Positions 17,024-25,751 of a stretch of DNA of 64,000 nt are shown in pieces. A model generated the notes under the pieces. It was not told the DNA's origin. It searched no databases and saw only the letters and a list, made by a program, of their open reading frames with translations. Made by a program: the position numbers and the translations under genes. The DNA lies in assembly GCF_016595235.1 (NCBI RefSeq), contig NZ_JAENHL010000007.1:1834765-1898764 (forward strand). Reading direction: 5' to 3'. Source of the DNA: Taklimakanibacter albus. Lineage in GTDB: Bacteria; Pseudomonadota; Alphaproteobacteria; Rhizobiales; Aestuariivirgaceae. Numbering within the stretch: the stretch's first letter is position 1; every line of letters begins with the position of its first letter.

Positions 17024-18595
17024 TCATTTCTTCTTGCCGAGCCCCGGCAAGCCTTTGAAGGGTGACCCGCCGCCAAGGCCCGGCAATCCGCCGAGGCCGG
17101 GAAGCTTGACGCCGCCGAGACCCGGCAGGCTCGCCGGCAGTTTCGGCATGTCGGGCAAAGCACCGCCCTGCATCATATCTTTGAGCTCGGCCGGGATCGC
17201 ATTGGGATCCATCTTGGCGAGCTCGGCCTGCATCTTTTCCATCTCGGCCGCATCAGGCCCGCCCTTGCCGCCGAACATGCGGCTCATCAGGCCCCGGTTG
17301 CCGCCCATCTTCTTCATCATATCCGCCATCTGGATATGCATCTTGAGCAGCCGGTTGATTTCCTCGACCTTGGTGCCCGAGCCCGCCGCCACACGTTTCT
17401 TGCGCGAGGCGTTCATGACTTTCGGGTTGCGCTTCTCAAACACCGTCATCGATTTGATGATCGCCATCTGGCGCTTCAGCACCGAATTATCGAGATCGAC
17501 GCCATCGAGCTGCTTCTTGATCTTGCCCATGCCGGGCAGCAATCCCATCATGCCCGACATGCCGCCCAGCTTCTGCAGCTGGTTCAGCTGATCGGCGAGA
17601 TCCTCGAGATCGAAGGCGCCTTTCTTCATCCGCTCGGCGATGCGCTTCGCCTTCTCGGCGTCGATCGATTGCGCCGCCTTCTCGACGAGGCTGACGACGT
17701 CGCCCATGCCGAGAATGCGCCCGGCGATGCGCTGCGGATGGAAATCCTCGAGCCCGTCGAGCTTTTCGCCGGTGCCCATGAGCTTGATCGGCTTGCCGGT
17801 GACGCCGCGCATCGACAGCGCCGCGCCGCCACGGCCATCACCGTCGATGCGGGTCAGCACGATGCCGGTGATGCCGATCTTCTCATCGAAGCTCTTCGCC
17901 AGATTGACGGCGTCCTGGCCGGTCAGCGCGTCGGCGACGAGCAGCGTTTCATTGGGCTTGGCGATGTCGCGGACGGCGGCCGCTTCGGCGAGAAGCTCCT
18001 CGTCGATATGAAGACGGCCGGCGGTGTCGAGCATGACGACGTCGAAGCCGCCGCGGCGGGCTTCCGACATCGCCCGCTTGGCGATCTCGATCGGCGTCTG
18101 GCCCTTGATGATGGGGAGCGTCTCGACGCCCGTCTGGGTACCTAGAATGGCGAGCTGCTCCTGCGCCGCGGGACGGCGCGTATCGAGCGAGGCCATCAGC
18201 ACCTTGCGCTTCTCGCGCTCCTGCAGGCGCTTGGCGATCTTGGCGGTGGTGGTCGTCTTGCCCGAGCCCTGCAGGCCGACCATCAGGATCGGCACCGGCG
18301 GCGAGGCCCGGAGATTGAGGGCGGAGCCTTCCGAGCCCAGTATCTCGACCATCGCGTCATGGACGATCTTGACGACCATCTGGCCGGGGGTCACCGATTT
18401 GACCACCTCGGCGCCGACCGCCCGTTCCTTCACCTTGTCGATGAAGCCGCGCACCACATCGAGCGCCACGTCGGCTTCGAGCAAGGCCCGGCGGACCTCG
18501 CGCATCGCCGTGTCGACATCAGCCTCCGACAGCGCACCACGCCCGGTGAGCTTGTCGAGAATGCCGGAAAGCCGCTCTTGCAGTGTGTCAAACAT
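17024..18595 (-). CDS. ffh: Signal recognition particle protein Ffh
   Basis: A 523-residue GTPase that recognises signal sequences with 4.5S RNA and delivers ribosomes to FtsY. The N domain is followed by G1 GLQGSGKTTTTAKI, DTRRPAAQEQL, G3 DTAGRLHID, and G4 TRIDGDGRGG. The M domain is methionine-rich (MSGMMGLLPGMGKIKKQ) with the RNA-binding helix around GSGTKVEEINRLLKMH. A Gly/Pro/Leu-rich tail (LPGLGG repeats) of about 50 residues is typical of alphaproteobacteria. It heads the operon; 191 bases precede it up to the MFS gene. I did not recognise the 4.5S RNA gene in the window. Confidence 0.97.
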   Translation of the reverse strand: MFDTLQERLSGILDKLTGRGALSEADVDTAMREVRRALLEADVALDVVRGFIDKVKERAVGAEVVKSVTPGQMVVKIVHDAMVEILGSEGSALNLRASPPVPILMVGLQGSGKTTTTAKIAKRLQEREKRKVLMASLDTRRPAAQEQLAILGTQTGVETLPIIKGQTPIEIAKRAMSEARRGGFDVVMLDTAGRLHIDEELLAEAAAVRDIAKPNETLLVADALTGQDAVNLAKSFDEKIGITGIVLTRIDGDGRGGAALSMRGVTGKPIKLMGTGEKLDGLEDFHPQRIAGRILGMGDVVSLVEKAAQSIDAEKAKRIAERMKKGAFDLEDLADQLNQLQKLGGMSGMMGLLPGMGKIKKQLDGVDLDNSVLKRQMAIIKSMTVFEKRNPKVMNASRKKRVAAGSGTKVEEINRLLKMHIQMADMMKKMGGNRGLMSRMFGGKGGPDAAEMEKMQAELAKMDPNAIPAELKDMMQGGALPDMPKLPASLPGLGGVKLPGLGGLPGLGGGSPFKGLPGLGKKK

Positions 18596-18786
18596 ACCCT
18601 AAGTCCTTTCGCCCAAACGCAAAAACACCCGGGGGCGCCACGCGCTGCCGGATGCCGGCTCATCACCTCCCGGGATCATGTCCCATGTGTGATAAGGCCT
18701 GAAGACGTTCAAGCGTCTTGAAATTCGAGGGGTGTTCTAGGGAAACGGCCCGAGAAAGTCAATTCTGGCCCGATATGGGCCCCGCG

Positions 18787-20046
18787 TCAGCTCGCTGGCG
18801 CCCAGATTAACCTTTTCACCGGCCGGTCCTCTTTCAGGAAAAAGACCATGATGCCGGCCAGCACCGCGGTGCCGAAGGCGGCCCACCACATTTCCGTATA
18901 GCGGGCGAAGAGGTCGAACAGATAGCCGCCCATGAAGGAGCCGAGCGCGCCGCCCAGCGCATGACCGCCGCTGATGAGCCCCATGGCAAGGCCCATGATC
19001 TTGAGCCCCAGATGCGAGGCGGCGAGGCTCGCCGTCGGCGGCACCGTCGAATAGTCGAAGATGCCGTAGATGAAGGCGAAGAGGATCAGCATCTCGTAGC
19101 TGGTGCCCACTTGCATCAGCACCAGGAAGGAGAACGAGCGCACGATATAGATGGAGCCCAGAAGCAACGGCCGGTTGACCCGGTCGGTGAGCCAGCCGGC
19201 CAGGAACATGCCGGCGAGATTGATGGCCATGACGGCGCCATAGACGCCCGAGGCCGGCACCGGCGGGAAGCCGCAGAAGGCGGCATAGGGCAGGAAATGC
19301 GTTTCGATGGCGCCGGTGGTGGTGACGCCGCAGATGAAGAAGCTCCAATAGAGAATGTGGAAGGTCGGGTTGGTGAGCAGGAATTTGAGCCGTGTCCACA
19401 GGGCTTCCTGCGGCTCGGCCAGAGCTTCCTTGTCGCCCGCATCGGCGCCTGCCGGCGGCTTGAGGGCCACCCAGATGACCGCCGCCATCACCAGGCAGAC
19501 CACCGCCACGGCCAGGATGCTCCAGCGCCAGCTAATATAGGCAAGCCCCGCGGTGACCAGAGGAACGGTGATGAACTGTCCGGCGGTGGCGCCCGAATTG
19601 GCGATGCCGGTGGCGAGGCCCCGCTGCTCGGTGAACAGCTTGGCGACCGCGGTCGAGATCAGATGCATATTGGCGGTGGCGAAGCCGACGCCGCCGACGA
19701 GGCCGTAGCCTATGATATAAAGAGCGGCGATCGGATAGGCGGCGAAGATCAGAAGGCCGGCCGCCACGACGAGCAACCCCACCGTGAGCATGAGCCTGGC
19801 GCCATAGCGGTCGGCGAGATTGCCGGCGATCGGCGCCACGATGGCGATCATCACCAGCGCCACCGATTGGCCCGAGCTGATGAAGGTTTTCGACCAGCCG
19901 AGCGTGCGCGTCCAGTCGTCGGTCATGATGGCGACGACCTGGCGCGCCGACATCACGATGGAGAGCACGGAGAAGCACAGCCACACGACGATCCACGGAT
20001 TGACGTGGCGGGTGCTGTCTCGAGTCGGGGCGGAAATGCTGGTCAT
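18787..20046 (-). CDS. MFS transporter (monocarboxylate/oxalate-formate antiporter-like)
   Basis: A 419-residue inner-membrane carrier with about 12 hydrophobic segments in two six-helix halves. The loop after helix 2 has GNLADRYGARL and the equivalent loop in the second half has GWLTDRVNRPLL, the MFS A-motifs. A cytoplasmic central loop (about 190-220) is charged. The pattern, including TRTLGWSKTFISSGQSV after helix 1, resembles OxlT/MCT-like carriers of organic anions; substrate unproven. The ATG directly follows a perfect hairpin and no ribosome-binding site is visible. Confidence 0.8.
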   Translation of the reverse strand: MTSISAPTRDSTRHVNPWIVVWLCFSVLSIVMSARQVVAIMTDDWTRTLGWSKTFISSGQSVALVMIAIVAPIAGNLADRYGARLMLTVGLLVVAAGLLIFAAYPIAALYIIGYGLVGGVGFATANMHLISTAVAKLFTEQRGLATGIANSGATAGQFITVPLVTAGLAYISWRWSILAVAVVCLVMAAVIWVALKPPAGADAGDKEALAEPQEALWTRLKFLLTNPTFHILYWSFFICGVTTTGAIETHFLPYAAFCGFPPVPASGVYGAVMAINLAGMFLAGWLTDRVNRPLLLGSIYIVRSFSFLVLMQVGTSYEMLILFAFIYGIFDYSTVPPTASLAASHLGLKIMGLAMGLISGGHALGGALGSFMGGYLFDLFARYTEMWWAAFGTAVLAGIMVFFLKEDRPVKRLIWAPAS

Positions 20047-20069
20047 GCCCGGCAGATGGCCAGCCGGGC
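20047..20069 (-). promoter_or_regulatory. Hairpin abutting the MFS start codon
   Basis: GCCCGGC (20047-20053) and GCCGGGC (20063-20069) form a perfect 7-bp stem with a 9-base loop whose last base touches the ATG at 20046. It occupies exactly the place of a ribosome-binding site. It may hinder initiation or be a repeat remnant. Confidence 0.4.
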
Positions 20070-20149
20070 AAGCTTCCGTCCAGCAAATTTATTTGATGGA
20101 CCCATCGCGGCCGCTGATGAGTCCAAACTTGCGTTCGCCCAAATACAAC

Positions 20150-20175
20150 CCGTCCGGCTTTCGCCGGGATGACGG
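20150..20175. repeat. Short GC-rich palindrome, fragment of a dispersed element
   Basis: CCGTCCGGC and GCCGGGATGACGG form an imperfect hairpin around TTTC. Similar CCGTCATCCCGGC-type sequences recur between genes in many alphaproteobacteria. It lies between the hydroxylase stop and the MFS upstream region and may also serve as a transcription barrier. Confidence 0.35.
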
Positions 20176-20182
20176 TAGGGGG

Positions 20183-21025
20183 TCAGCCCTTCGGCTGATT
20201 ACGCAGCCTTTCGGCTTCCGCGTAGAAGCGCTTTTCCCATTCCTTGTGATTGTCCAGCCCCTCGCGGATGAAGGGCGTGAACAGCGCGATATTCATCAGC
20301 AGCCAGTTGACGAAGTTGCCCGGGAAACGCATCGGCTTCACGAAATCGACGAACAGCACCACCCGAGTCTTGTCGGAATGATTCCAGGCTTCATGCTCAT
20401 AGGCGTCATCGAAAATGAGAACCTTGCCTTCGCTCCAATGGCAGATCTGCTTGTCCACCCGGATGGCGATCTTGTCGCGCGGCTCCGGCACGATCATGCC
20501 GAGATGGAGGCGCAGCACGCCATTATAGGGGCCGCGATGGGCGGGCAGATGTTTGCCCGGCTCGAAGATCGAGAACATCGCGGTCTTGAGCCCCGGAATA
20601 TGCTGCACGGCTTTCCAGGTTTCGGGGCACTGCGCGATATTCTGTTCCGACTTCATGCCGAAGGCGAGCAGGAAGAAGGTCTTCCAGCCCTGATCGGTGC
20701 TGATCGTCTTCACGTCGGACGAGATATCCTGGAAATTCGGCAGCTCCGACTTGCGCACCAGCACCCGCTCGAGCTCGGCGCGGATCGCCGGATAGGCCTT
20801 CTCGATCTCGCCCACCCAGGGGAAGACCTTGTTGTCGTAGACCGGCGGGTTGCCGAGCCTGGCGCTTTTCAGATTGAGCTTTTCCGCCTTGGCGACGATG
20901 CCCATGAAGAAGCGGGTGAGAGCACTGGGCCGGTCCAGGGGGGCGACGCCGGCGGTGCCGAATTGCTGCTGGGCTTCCCCCTGCTGCGCAGGAGTGAATG
21001 CACCATCCGTAGGATTTGCGGTCAT
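20183..21025 (-). CDS. Aspartyl/asparaginyl beta-hydroxylase-like oxygenase
   Basis: A 280-residue Fe(II)/2-oxoglutarate oxygenase-fold protein. SIFEPGKHLPAHRGPYNGVLRLHLGMIVP holds the first metal His and the 2-oxoglutarate-side region, and VLIFDDAYEHEAWNHSDKTRVVLFVDFVKP holds the distal His and Arg, the layout of the aspartyl hydroxylase / LpxO lipid A hydroxylase family. A hydrophobic stretch near the C-terminus (NFVNWLLMNIALFTPF) suggests membrane association, as in LpxO. The ATG at 21025 follows GGGGG by about seven bases; starts further upstream would enter the dapF promoter. Substrate (lipid A, ornithine lipid or protein) is unresolved. Confidence 0.8.
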   Translation of the reverse strand: MTANPTDGAFTPAQQGEAQQQFGTAGVAPLDRPSALTRFFMGIVAKAEKLNLKSARLGNPPVYDNKVFPWVGEIEKAYPAIRAELERVLVRKSELPNFQDISSDVKTISTDQGWKTFFLLAFGMKSEQNIAQCPETWKAVQHIPGLKTAMFSIFEPGKHLPAHRGPYNGVLRLHLGMIVPEPRDKIAIRVDKQICHWSEGKVLIFDDAYEHEAWNHSDKTRVVLFVDFVKPMRFPGNFVNWLLMNIALFTPFIREGLDNHKEWEKRFYAEAERLRNQPKG

Positions 21026-21132
21026 GACGACCCCCGGATATGGCCGCATCGTGGCGGCTCTATGGCAGAAACTTTGCCTAAGAGTTAGCAAAAGGCTAGC
21101 CTTTCCCGAAGCTTTCACCATATAAACCGGCC

Positions 21133-21990
21133 ATGAACGGGTTGGCTCCCATGGACTTCCGCAAGATGAACGGGCTCGGCAATGACTTTGTCGTGCTCGA
21201 CGCCCGCTTGCGCCCTTTGTCGATCAGCACTGAACTGGCGCGCGCTATCGCCGATCGCACGTCCGGCATAGGCTGCGATCAGCTCATCGTCCTCGAGCCG
21301 TCGCGCACGGCCGATGTGCGCATGCGCATCTGGAATAATGAAGGCTTCGAGGTCGAGTCCTGCGGCAACGCCTCCCGCTGCATAGCTGACATGCTGTTTG
21401 CGGAGAAGCGCCAGACGGTCGCCACCATCGACACCCTGGGTGGTTACCTTACCTGCGAGAAAGCCGGCGACGGGCTGGTGCGGGTCGATATGGGCGCCCC
21501 CCGGTTCGGCTGGCAGGACATTCCCTTGTCGGAGCCTTTCGCCGACACCCGCCATATCGAATTGCAGCTGGGTCCGATCGATGCGCCGCTGATCCATTCG
21601 CCCTCGGTCGTCAATGTCGGCAATCCGCATTGCATCTTCTGGGTGAAGGACCTCGCCGTCGTCGATCTCGCCAAGGCGGGTCCTATGCTCGAGCATCATC
21701 CGCTCTTCCCCGAGCGCGCCAATATCTCGCTCGCCCGGGTCGACGCCAAGGATCACATCACGCTGAAAGTATGGGAGCGCGGTGCCGGCCTGACCCGCGC
21801 CTGCGGCACGGCCGCCTGCGCCGTCCTCGCGGCGGCGGCCCGCATCAAGCTCACCCATCGCAAGGCCACCGTGACTTTGCCGGGCGGCGATCTTCTCGTC
21901 GAATGGCGCGAGGCCGACGATCACATCCTGATGACTGGCCCCGTCACCTATGAATATGAGGGTGTCCTGCCCGCTCATCTCGCGGTGTGA
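21133..21990 (+). CDS. dapF: Diaminopimelate epimerase
   Basis: A 285-residue cofactor-independent racemase converting LL- to meso-diaminopimelate for lysine and peptidoglycan synthesis. FRKMNGLGNDFVVLDAR is the N-terminal signature; the two catalytic cysteines are in ESCGNASRC (C77) and RACGTAAC (near 228). Two starts are possible: ATG 21133, or ATG 21151 giving MDFRKMNG, which matches the usual N-terminus better; neither has a clear ribosome-binding site. First gene of the dapF-mtaB-ftsY-yciB chain. Confidence 0.96.
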   Translation: MNGLAPMDFRKMNGLGNDFVVLDARLRPLSISTELARAIADRTSGIGCDQLIVLEPSRTADVRMRIWNNEGFEVESCGNASRCIADMLFAEKRQTVATIDTLGGYLTCEKAGDGLVRVDMGAPRFGWQDIPLSEPFADTRHIELQLGPIDAPLIHSPSVVNVGNPHCIFWVKDLAVVDLAKAGPMLEHHPLFPERANISLARVDAKDHITLKVWERGAGLTRACGTAACAVLAAAARIKLTHRKATVTLPGGDLLVEWREADDHILMTGPVTYEYEGVLPAHLAV

Positions 21991-21992
21991 TC

Positions 21993-23255
21993 ATGTCGAA
22001 GCCGGACATCATCACCTTTGGCTGTCGCCTCAATGCCTATGAATCGGAAGTGATGCGCGATGAGGCCGAGAAAGCCGGCCTCGAAAACGCGGTCATCTTC
22101 AACACCTGCGCGGTGACGGCCGAGGCCACCCGGCAGGCGCGCCAGGCCATCCGCCGCGCCCGCAAGGAGAACCCGGACGCGCGCATCATCGTTACCGGCT
22201 GCGCCGCCCAGACCGATCCCAAGATGTTCGCCGCGATGCCGGAAGTCGATCTGGTGCTCGGCAATCAGGAAAAGCTCGACGCCCGCAACTACCGCTTCGC
22301 CGATTTCGGACTTGCCGGCGAAGAGCGCGTCAAGGTGAACGACATCATGGCGGTGCGCGAGACGGCGCTCCACATGATCGAAGGCTTCTCCGAGCGCACC
22401 CGCGCCTTCGTGCAGATCCAGAATGGCTGTGACCATCGCTGCACCTTCTGCATCATCCCCTTCGGACGCGGCAATTCGCGCTCGGTGGCGGCCGGCGAAG
22501 CGGTCGAGCAGATCCGCCGCCTCGTCGCCAATGGTTATTCCGAGATCGTCCTGTCGGGCGTCGACATCACCTCCTGGGGCGCCGACCTGCCTGGAAGCCC
22601 ACACCTCGGCAATCTGGTGCGCCGCATCCTCAAGGCGGTGCCGGAGCTGAAGCGCCTGCGTCTCTCCTCGATCGATTCGATCGAGGCCGATCCCGATCTC
22701 ATGCAGGCGATCGCCGAGGAGGAGCGGCTGATGCCGCATCTCCATCTCTCGCTCCAGGCGGGTGACGACATGATCCTGAAGCGCATGAAGCGCCGGCATC
22801 TGCGCGATCACTCGATCTCCTTCTGCGAAGAGGTGCGCAAGCTGCGCCCCGACATCGTCTTCGGCGCCGACATCATCGCCGGCTTCCCGACCGAGACCGA
22901 GGCGATGTTCGAAAATTCGCTGAAGATCGTCGAGGAATGCGGCCTCACCTATCTGCATGTCTTCCCCTTTTCTCCCCGGCCCGGCACCCCGGCGGCGCGC
23001 ATGCCGCAACTGGCGAAACCGGTCATCCAGGAGCGCGCCCGGCAATTGCGTGAAAGGGGCAAGCAGCGCCTCGATGCGTTCCTGGGGCAGGAAGTCGGCA
23101 CCTCGCGCTCGATCCTGATCGAGACCGAGAGCACCGGGCGCACCGAGCATTTCGCCGCGGTCAAATTTGTGCAGCGCATGAATGCCGGCGCCATCGTCCG
23201 CGCCATGGTGACGGGACGCGGCACCGACCATCTCGAGGCGAGCCTGGCCGCATGA
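21993..23255 (+). CDS. mtaB: tRNA t6A37 methylthiotransferase MtaB
   Basis: A 420-residue radical-SAM methylthiotransferase that converts t6A37 to ms2t6A37 in tRNAs reading ANN codons. N-terminal UPF0004 domain Cys are in TFGCRLNAYES, FNTCAVT and TGCAAQ; the radical-SAM cluster motif is CDHRCTFC (C146, C150, C153); the end resembles a TRAM domain. GCRLNAYES distinguishes MtaB from MiaB. The ATG at 21993 is 2 bases past dapF; a GTG at 21987 is in frame and would overlap. Its stop overlaps ftsY (ATGA). Confidence 0.93.
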   Translation: MSKPDIITFGCRLNAYESEVMRDEAEKAGLENAVIFNTCAVTAEATRQARQAIRRARKENPDARIIVTGCAAQTDPKMFAAMPEVDLVLGNQEKLDARNYRFADFGLAGEERVKVNDIMAVRETALHMIEGFSERTRAFVQIQNGCDHRCTFCIIPFGRGNSRSVAAGEAVEQIRRLVANGYSEIVLSGVDITSWGADLPGSPHLGNLVRRILKAVPELKRLRLSSIDSIEADPDLMQAIAEEERLMPHLHLSLQAGDDMILKRMKRRHLRDHSISFCEEVRKLRPDIVFGADIIAGFPTETEAMFENSLKIVEECGLTYLHVFPFSPRPGTPAARMPQLAKPVIQERARQLRERGKQRLDAFLGQEVGTSRSILIETESTGRTEHFAAVKFVQRMNAGAIVRAMVTGRGTDHLEASLAA

Positions 23256-24334
23256 GTGGTTTCTTCAAGAAACTCTTCAGCCGAGGATCAGATCGCATCG
23301 ATGAGGCAGTGCCGCCGCCGGAGCCGGAAGTCCCGGCCGCGGCCGCCGCGGAACCAGAGCCCGAGCCTGAACCGGAAACTGCCCCCTCGCCCGATCCTGT
23401 GCCGCAATCGCAACCGCGCGGCAGCTGGTTCGGCCGGCTCAGGGACGGTCTGGCGAAATCCTCCCGCTCGCTCACCGGATCGATCAGCGCCATCTTCACC
23501 AAGCGCAAGCTCGATCAGGCGACGCTCGAGGAGCTCGAGGATGCGCTGATCCAGGCCGATCTCGGTGTCGAGACGACCGGTCGCATCATCCAGGCGGTCT
23601 CGGCCGGGCGCTACGACAAGGAGATCGAGCCTGAGGAAGTGAAGTCCATTCTTGCCGGCGAAGTGGCGAAAGTCCTGAAGCCGGTCGAGGTTCCGTTCAA
23701 TTTCGGCACCCAGAAGCCTTTCGTCGTCCTCGTCGTCGGCGTCAACGGCGCCGGCAAGACGACGACCATCGGCAAGCTCGGCGCCATCGCGGCGCGCGAG
23801 GGTCATTCGGTCGTGCTGGCGGCCTGCGACACGTTCCGCGCCGCCGCCATCGAGCAGCTCACCGTCTGGGGCACGCGCATCGGCGCCAAGGTCATTTCCC
23901 GCCCGACCGGCGCCGACGCCGCCGGTCTCGCTTTTGATGCGATGAAAGAGGCCAAGGCCGACGGCGCCGACATTCTCTTCATCGACACCGCCGGACGTCT
24001 TCAGAACAAGGCCAATCTCATGGCCGAGCTCGACAAGGTGGTGCGCGTCATCAAGAAACAGGACGAGACGGCACCACATGCTGTGTTGCTGGTGCTCGAC
24101 GCCACTACTGGTCAGAATGCGATCTCGCAGGCCGATGTTTTCACCAAGGTCGCGGGCGTCACCGGCCTCATCATGACCAAGCTCGACGGCACCGCGCGCG
24201 GCGGCATCCTGGTCGCCATCGCCGAGCGCTTCAAGCTTCCCATCCATGCCGTCGGCGTCGGTGAGCAGATCGAGGATCTGCAGCCTTTCGACGCCGAGGC
24301 GTTCTCCCGCGCGATAGCAGGTCTTGCCGAATGA
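23252..24334 (+). CDS. ftsY: Signal recognition particle receptor FtsY
   Basis: A 360-residue membrane-associated GTPase that docks the SRP-ribosome complex at SecYEG. An acidic, proline-rich A region (alternating EP residues, about 25-55) precedes the N domain. G motifs are GVNGAGKTTTIGKLG, DTFRAAAIEQL, DTAGRLQNK and TKLDGTARGG, and the C-terminus carries AVGVGEQIEDLQPFDA. Four-base overlaps with mtaB and yciB mark tight translational coupling. Partner of ffh in this window. Confidence 0.97.
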   Translation: MSGFFKKLFSRGSDRIDEAVPPPEPEVPAAAAAEPEPEPEPETAPSPDPVPQSQPRGSWFGRLRDGLAKSSRSLTGSISAIFTKRKLDQATLEELEDALIQADLGVETTGRIIQAVSAGRYDKEIEPEEVKSILAGEVAKVLKPVEVPFNFGTQKPFVVLVVGVNGAGKTTTIGKLGAIAAREGHSVVLAACDTFRAAAIEQLTVWGTRIGAKVISRPTGADAAGLAFDAMKEAKADGADILFIDTAGRLQNKANLMAELDKVVRVIKKQDETAPHAVLLVLDATTGQNAISQADVFTKVAGVTGLIMTKLDGTARGGILVAIAERFKLPIHAVGVGEQIEDLQPFDAEAFSRAIAGLAE

Positions 24335-24885
24335 ACCCTCTGGTCAAAATCATCATCGAAGCCGGCCCACTGGTCGCCTTCTTCCTGTCCAACTGGCTCG
24401 CCGGCATCTTCTGGGCCACCGGCATCTTCATGGCGGCGACGGTGGTCGCTTTGCTTCTTTCGTGGATCCTCACCCGCAAGCTCGCGGTCATGCCGCTGAT
24501 CAGCGCCGGTTTCGTCGCTGTTTTCGGCGTGCTCACTCTGTGGCTGCATGACGAAACTTTCATCAAGGTGAAAGTCACTTTGATCAATGCCCTGTTCGGG
24601 GTGCTGCTCCTCGGCGGTTTGCTCTTTGGACAGACATTCCTCAAATATGTCATGGGTGAAGCCATCAAGATGACCGAAGCCGGCTGGCGTGCGCTCACCA
24701 TACGCTGGGGAATTTTCTTCATCATCGTCGCCATCGTCAATGAAGTGGTGTGGCGCATGGTCACGACCGACACATGGGTGAACTTCAAGGTGGCCCTTCT
24801 GCCGGTCACGCTGGTCTTCGCCCTGTCCCAGGCGCCAATGATGACCAAACACATGATTCAGGACGACCCCAAGTCGCCTCAGTAA
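24331..24885 (+). CDS. yciB: Inner membrane-spanning protein YciB (septation protein A family)
   Basis: A 184-residue integral membrane protein with five hydrophobic segments (about 8-30, 32-52, 58-72, 85-100, 125-142). LIEAGPLVAFFLSNW-like opening and FFIIVAIVNEVVWRMVTTDTWVNFKV are characteristic of the YciB/IspZ family, linked to envelope integrity and division. It is the last gene of the dapF chain, overlapping ftsY by four bases. Confidence 0.93.
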   Translation: MNPLVKIIIEAGPLVAFFLSNWLAGIFWATGIFMAATVVALLLSWILTRKLAVMPLISAGFVAVFGVLTLWLHDETFIKVKVTLINALFGVLLLGGLLFGQTFLKYVMGEAIKMTEAGWRALTIRWGIFFIIVAIVNEVVWRMVTTDTWVNFKVALLPVTLVFALSQAPMMTKHMIQDDPKSPQ

Positions 24886-25250
24886 CTAGCCTTGTCACAA
24901 ATTGGAGCAATGGACCGAAATTTTTCGGGCAATCCGATGCGTAAAACAAAGAGATAGAGCGCCGGACGATTCTATGAGAACGTCCTATACTCCGGAGACC
25001 GTTCCGTATGCTGACGATGCGGCCATCCGACCATCACAAAAATGTTTCTCGCAATTGCACAAGAGCGCTTTGCTTTATCCTCTTGCCGTCGCCGTTGCGA
25101 GGCGCTAGGACAAATGGCTTCGGGTGACGGCAACGATAAGCTCTCGCATTTTTCGGGGCGAGGAAGCGGAGCAACACCATCCGGAGTGAGGCATCAAAGT
25201 TAGACGCGTGGCGGGGCTGGCGGCTCGCGGCGTGGCAGGAGTAGGGGTCG
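24886..25250. other. 365-base intergenic region without a recognised feature
   Basis: Lies between yciB and the MarR gene. Both strands show only short open stretches with no ribosome-binding site or family resemblance. No strong terminator hairpin or RNA family was recognised. The last bases carry AGGAG and AGGGG before the marR-like start, so the MarR promoter should be here, possibly with an autoregulatory site that I could not define. Confidence 0.5.
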
Positions 25251-25751
25251 ATGACAGGCAACAAAGACGTGAAGCAGCTTTCACGCTCGCCATATCATCT
25301 TTTGAAGAGAGCGGCTCAGTATGCCGCCTATGTCTATCAAGGTGAGGTCGGCAAGGCCGGACTCACACAGCGCCAATTTACCGTTCTCATCGCCGTCGAT
25401 CAGAATGAAGGCGTCAGCCAGACGGCTCTGGTGAAGATGACCGGTATCGATCGTTCGACGCTGGCCGATCTCGTCGCGCGTCTCCTGGCGCAAGGCTATC
25501 TGCAGCGTCGCCGTACCAAGGATGACGGCCGCACCAATTCGGTGCGCATCACCTCCTCCGGCAAGCGCATGCTGAAGCTGGCGCAGCCCGGCGCCGATGA
25601 AGTGGACAAGCAGGTGCTGGCCGCGGTGCCGGTGAGCCACCGCAAGTCCTTCACCGAGGCCTTGGCTCTGCTCGCCGCCGAGATGGACCGCGTCGAGGAA
25701 GAGAGCGACGCGAAGCCCGCCCTCAAGATCAAGAACCGCCGCCGCGCCTGA
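25251..25751 (+). CDS. MarR-family transcriptional regulator
   Basis: A 166-residue winged-helix regulator. SPYHLLKRAAQYAAYVYQGEVG begins the dimerisation helices; GLTQRQFTVLIAV, SQTALVKMTGIDRSTLADLVARLLAQGYLQRRRTKDDGRTNSVRIT is the winged HTH with the wing motif DDGR. The C-terminal ~20 residues are basic. Monocistronic, converging on ccmG with a 23-base overlap of the coding ends. Ligand and targets unknown. Confidence 0.9.
   Translation: MTGNKDVKQLSRSPYHLLKRAAQYAAYVYQGEVGKAGLTQRQFTVLIAVDQNEGVSQTALVKMTGIDRSTLADLVARLLAQGYLQRRRTKDDGRTNSVRITSSGKRMLKLAQPGADEVDKQVLAAVPVSHRKSFTEALALLAAEMDRVEEESDAKPALKIKNRRRA

Noticed and set aside
18596-18786. Possible SRP (4.5S) RNA in the gap before ffh
   Set aside because: The region has GC-rich short pairings but lacks the conserved SRP RNA tetraloop hairpin with its asymmetric bulge; it is more likely the ffh promoter region.
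24902-25108. 68-codon open frame in the gap before the MarR gene
   Set aside because: No ribosome-binding site, no codon preference like its neighbours and no family match.
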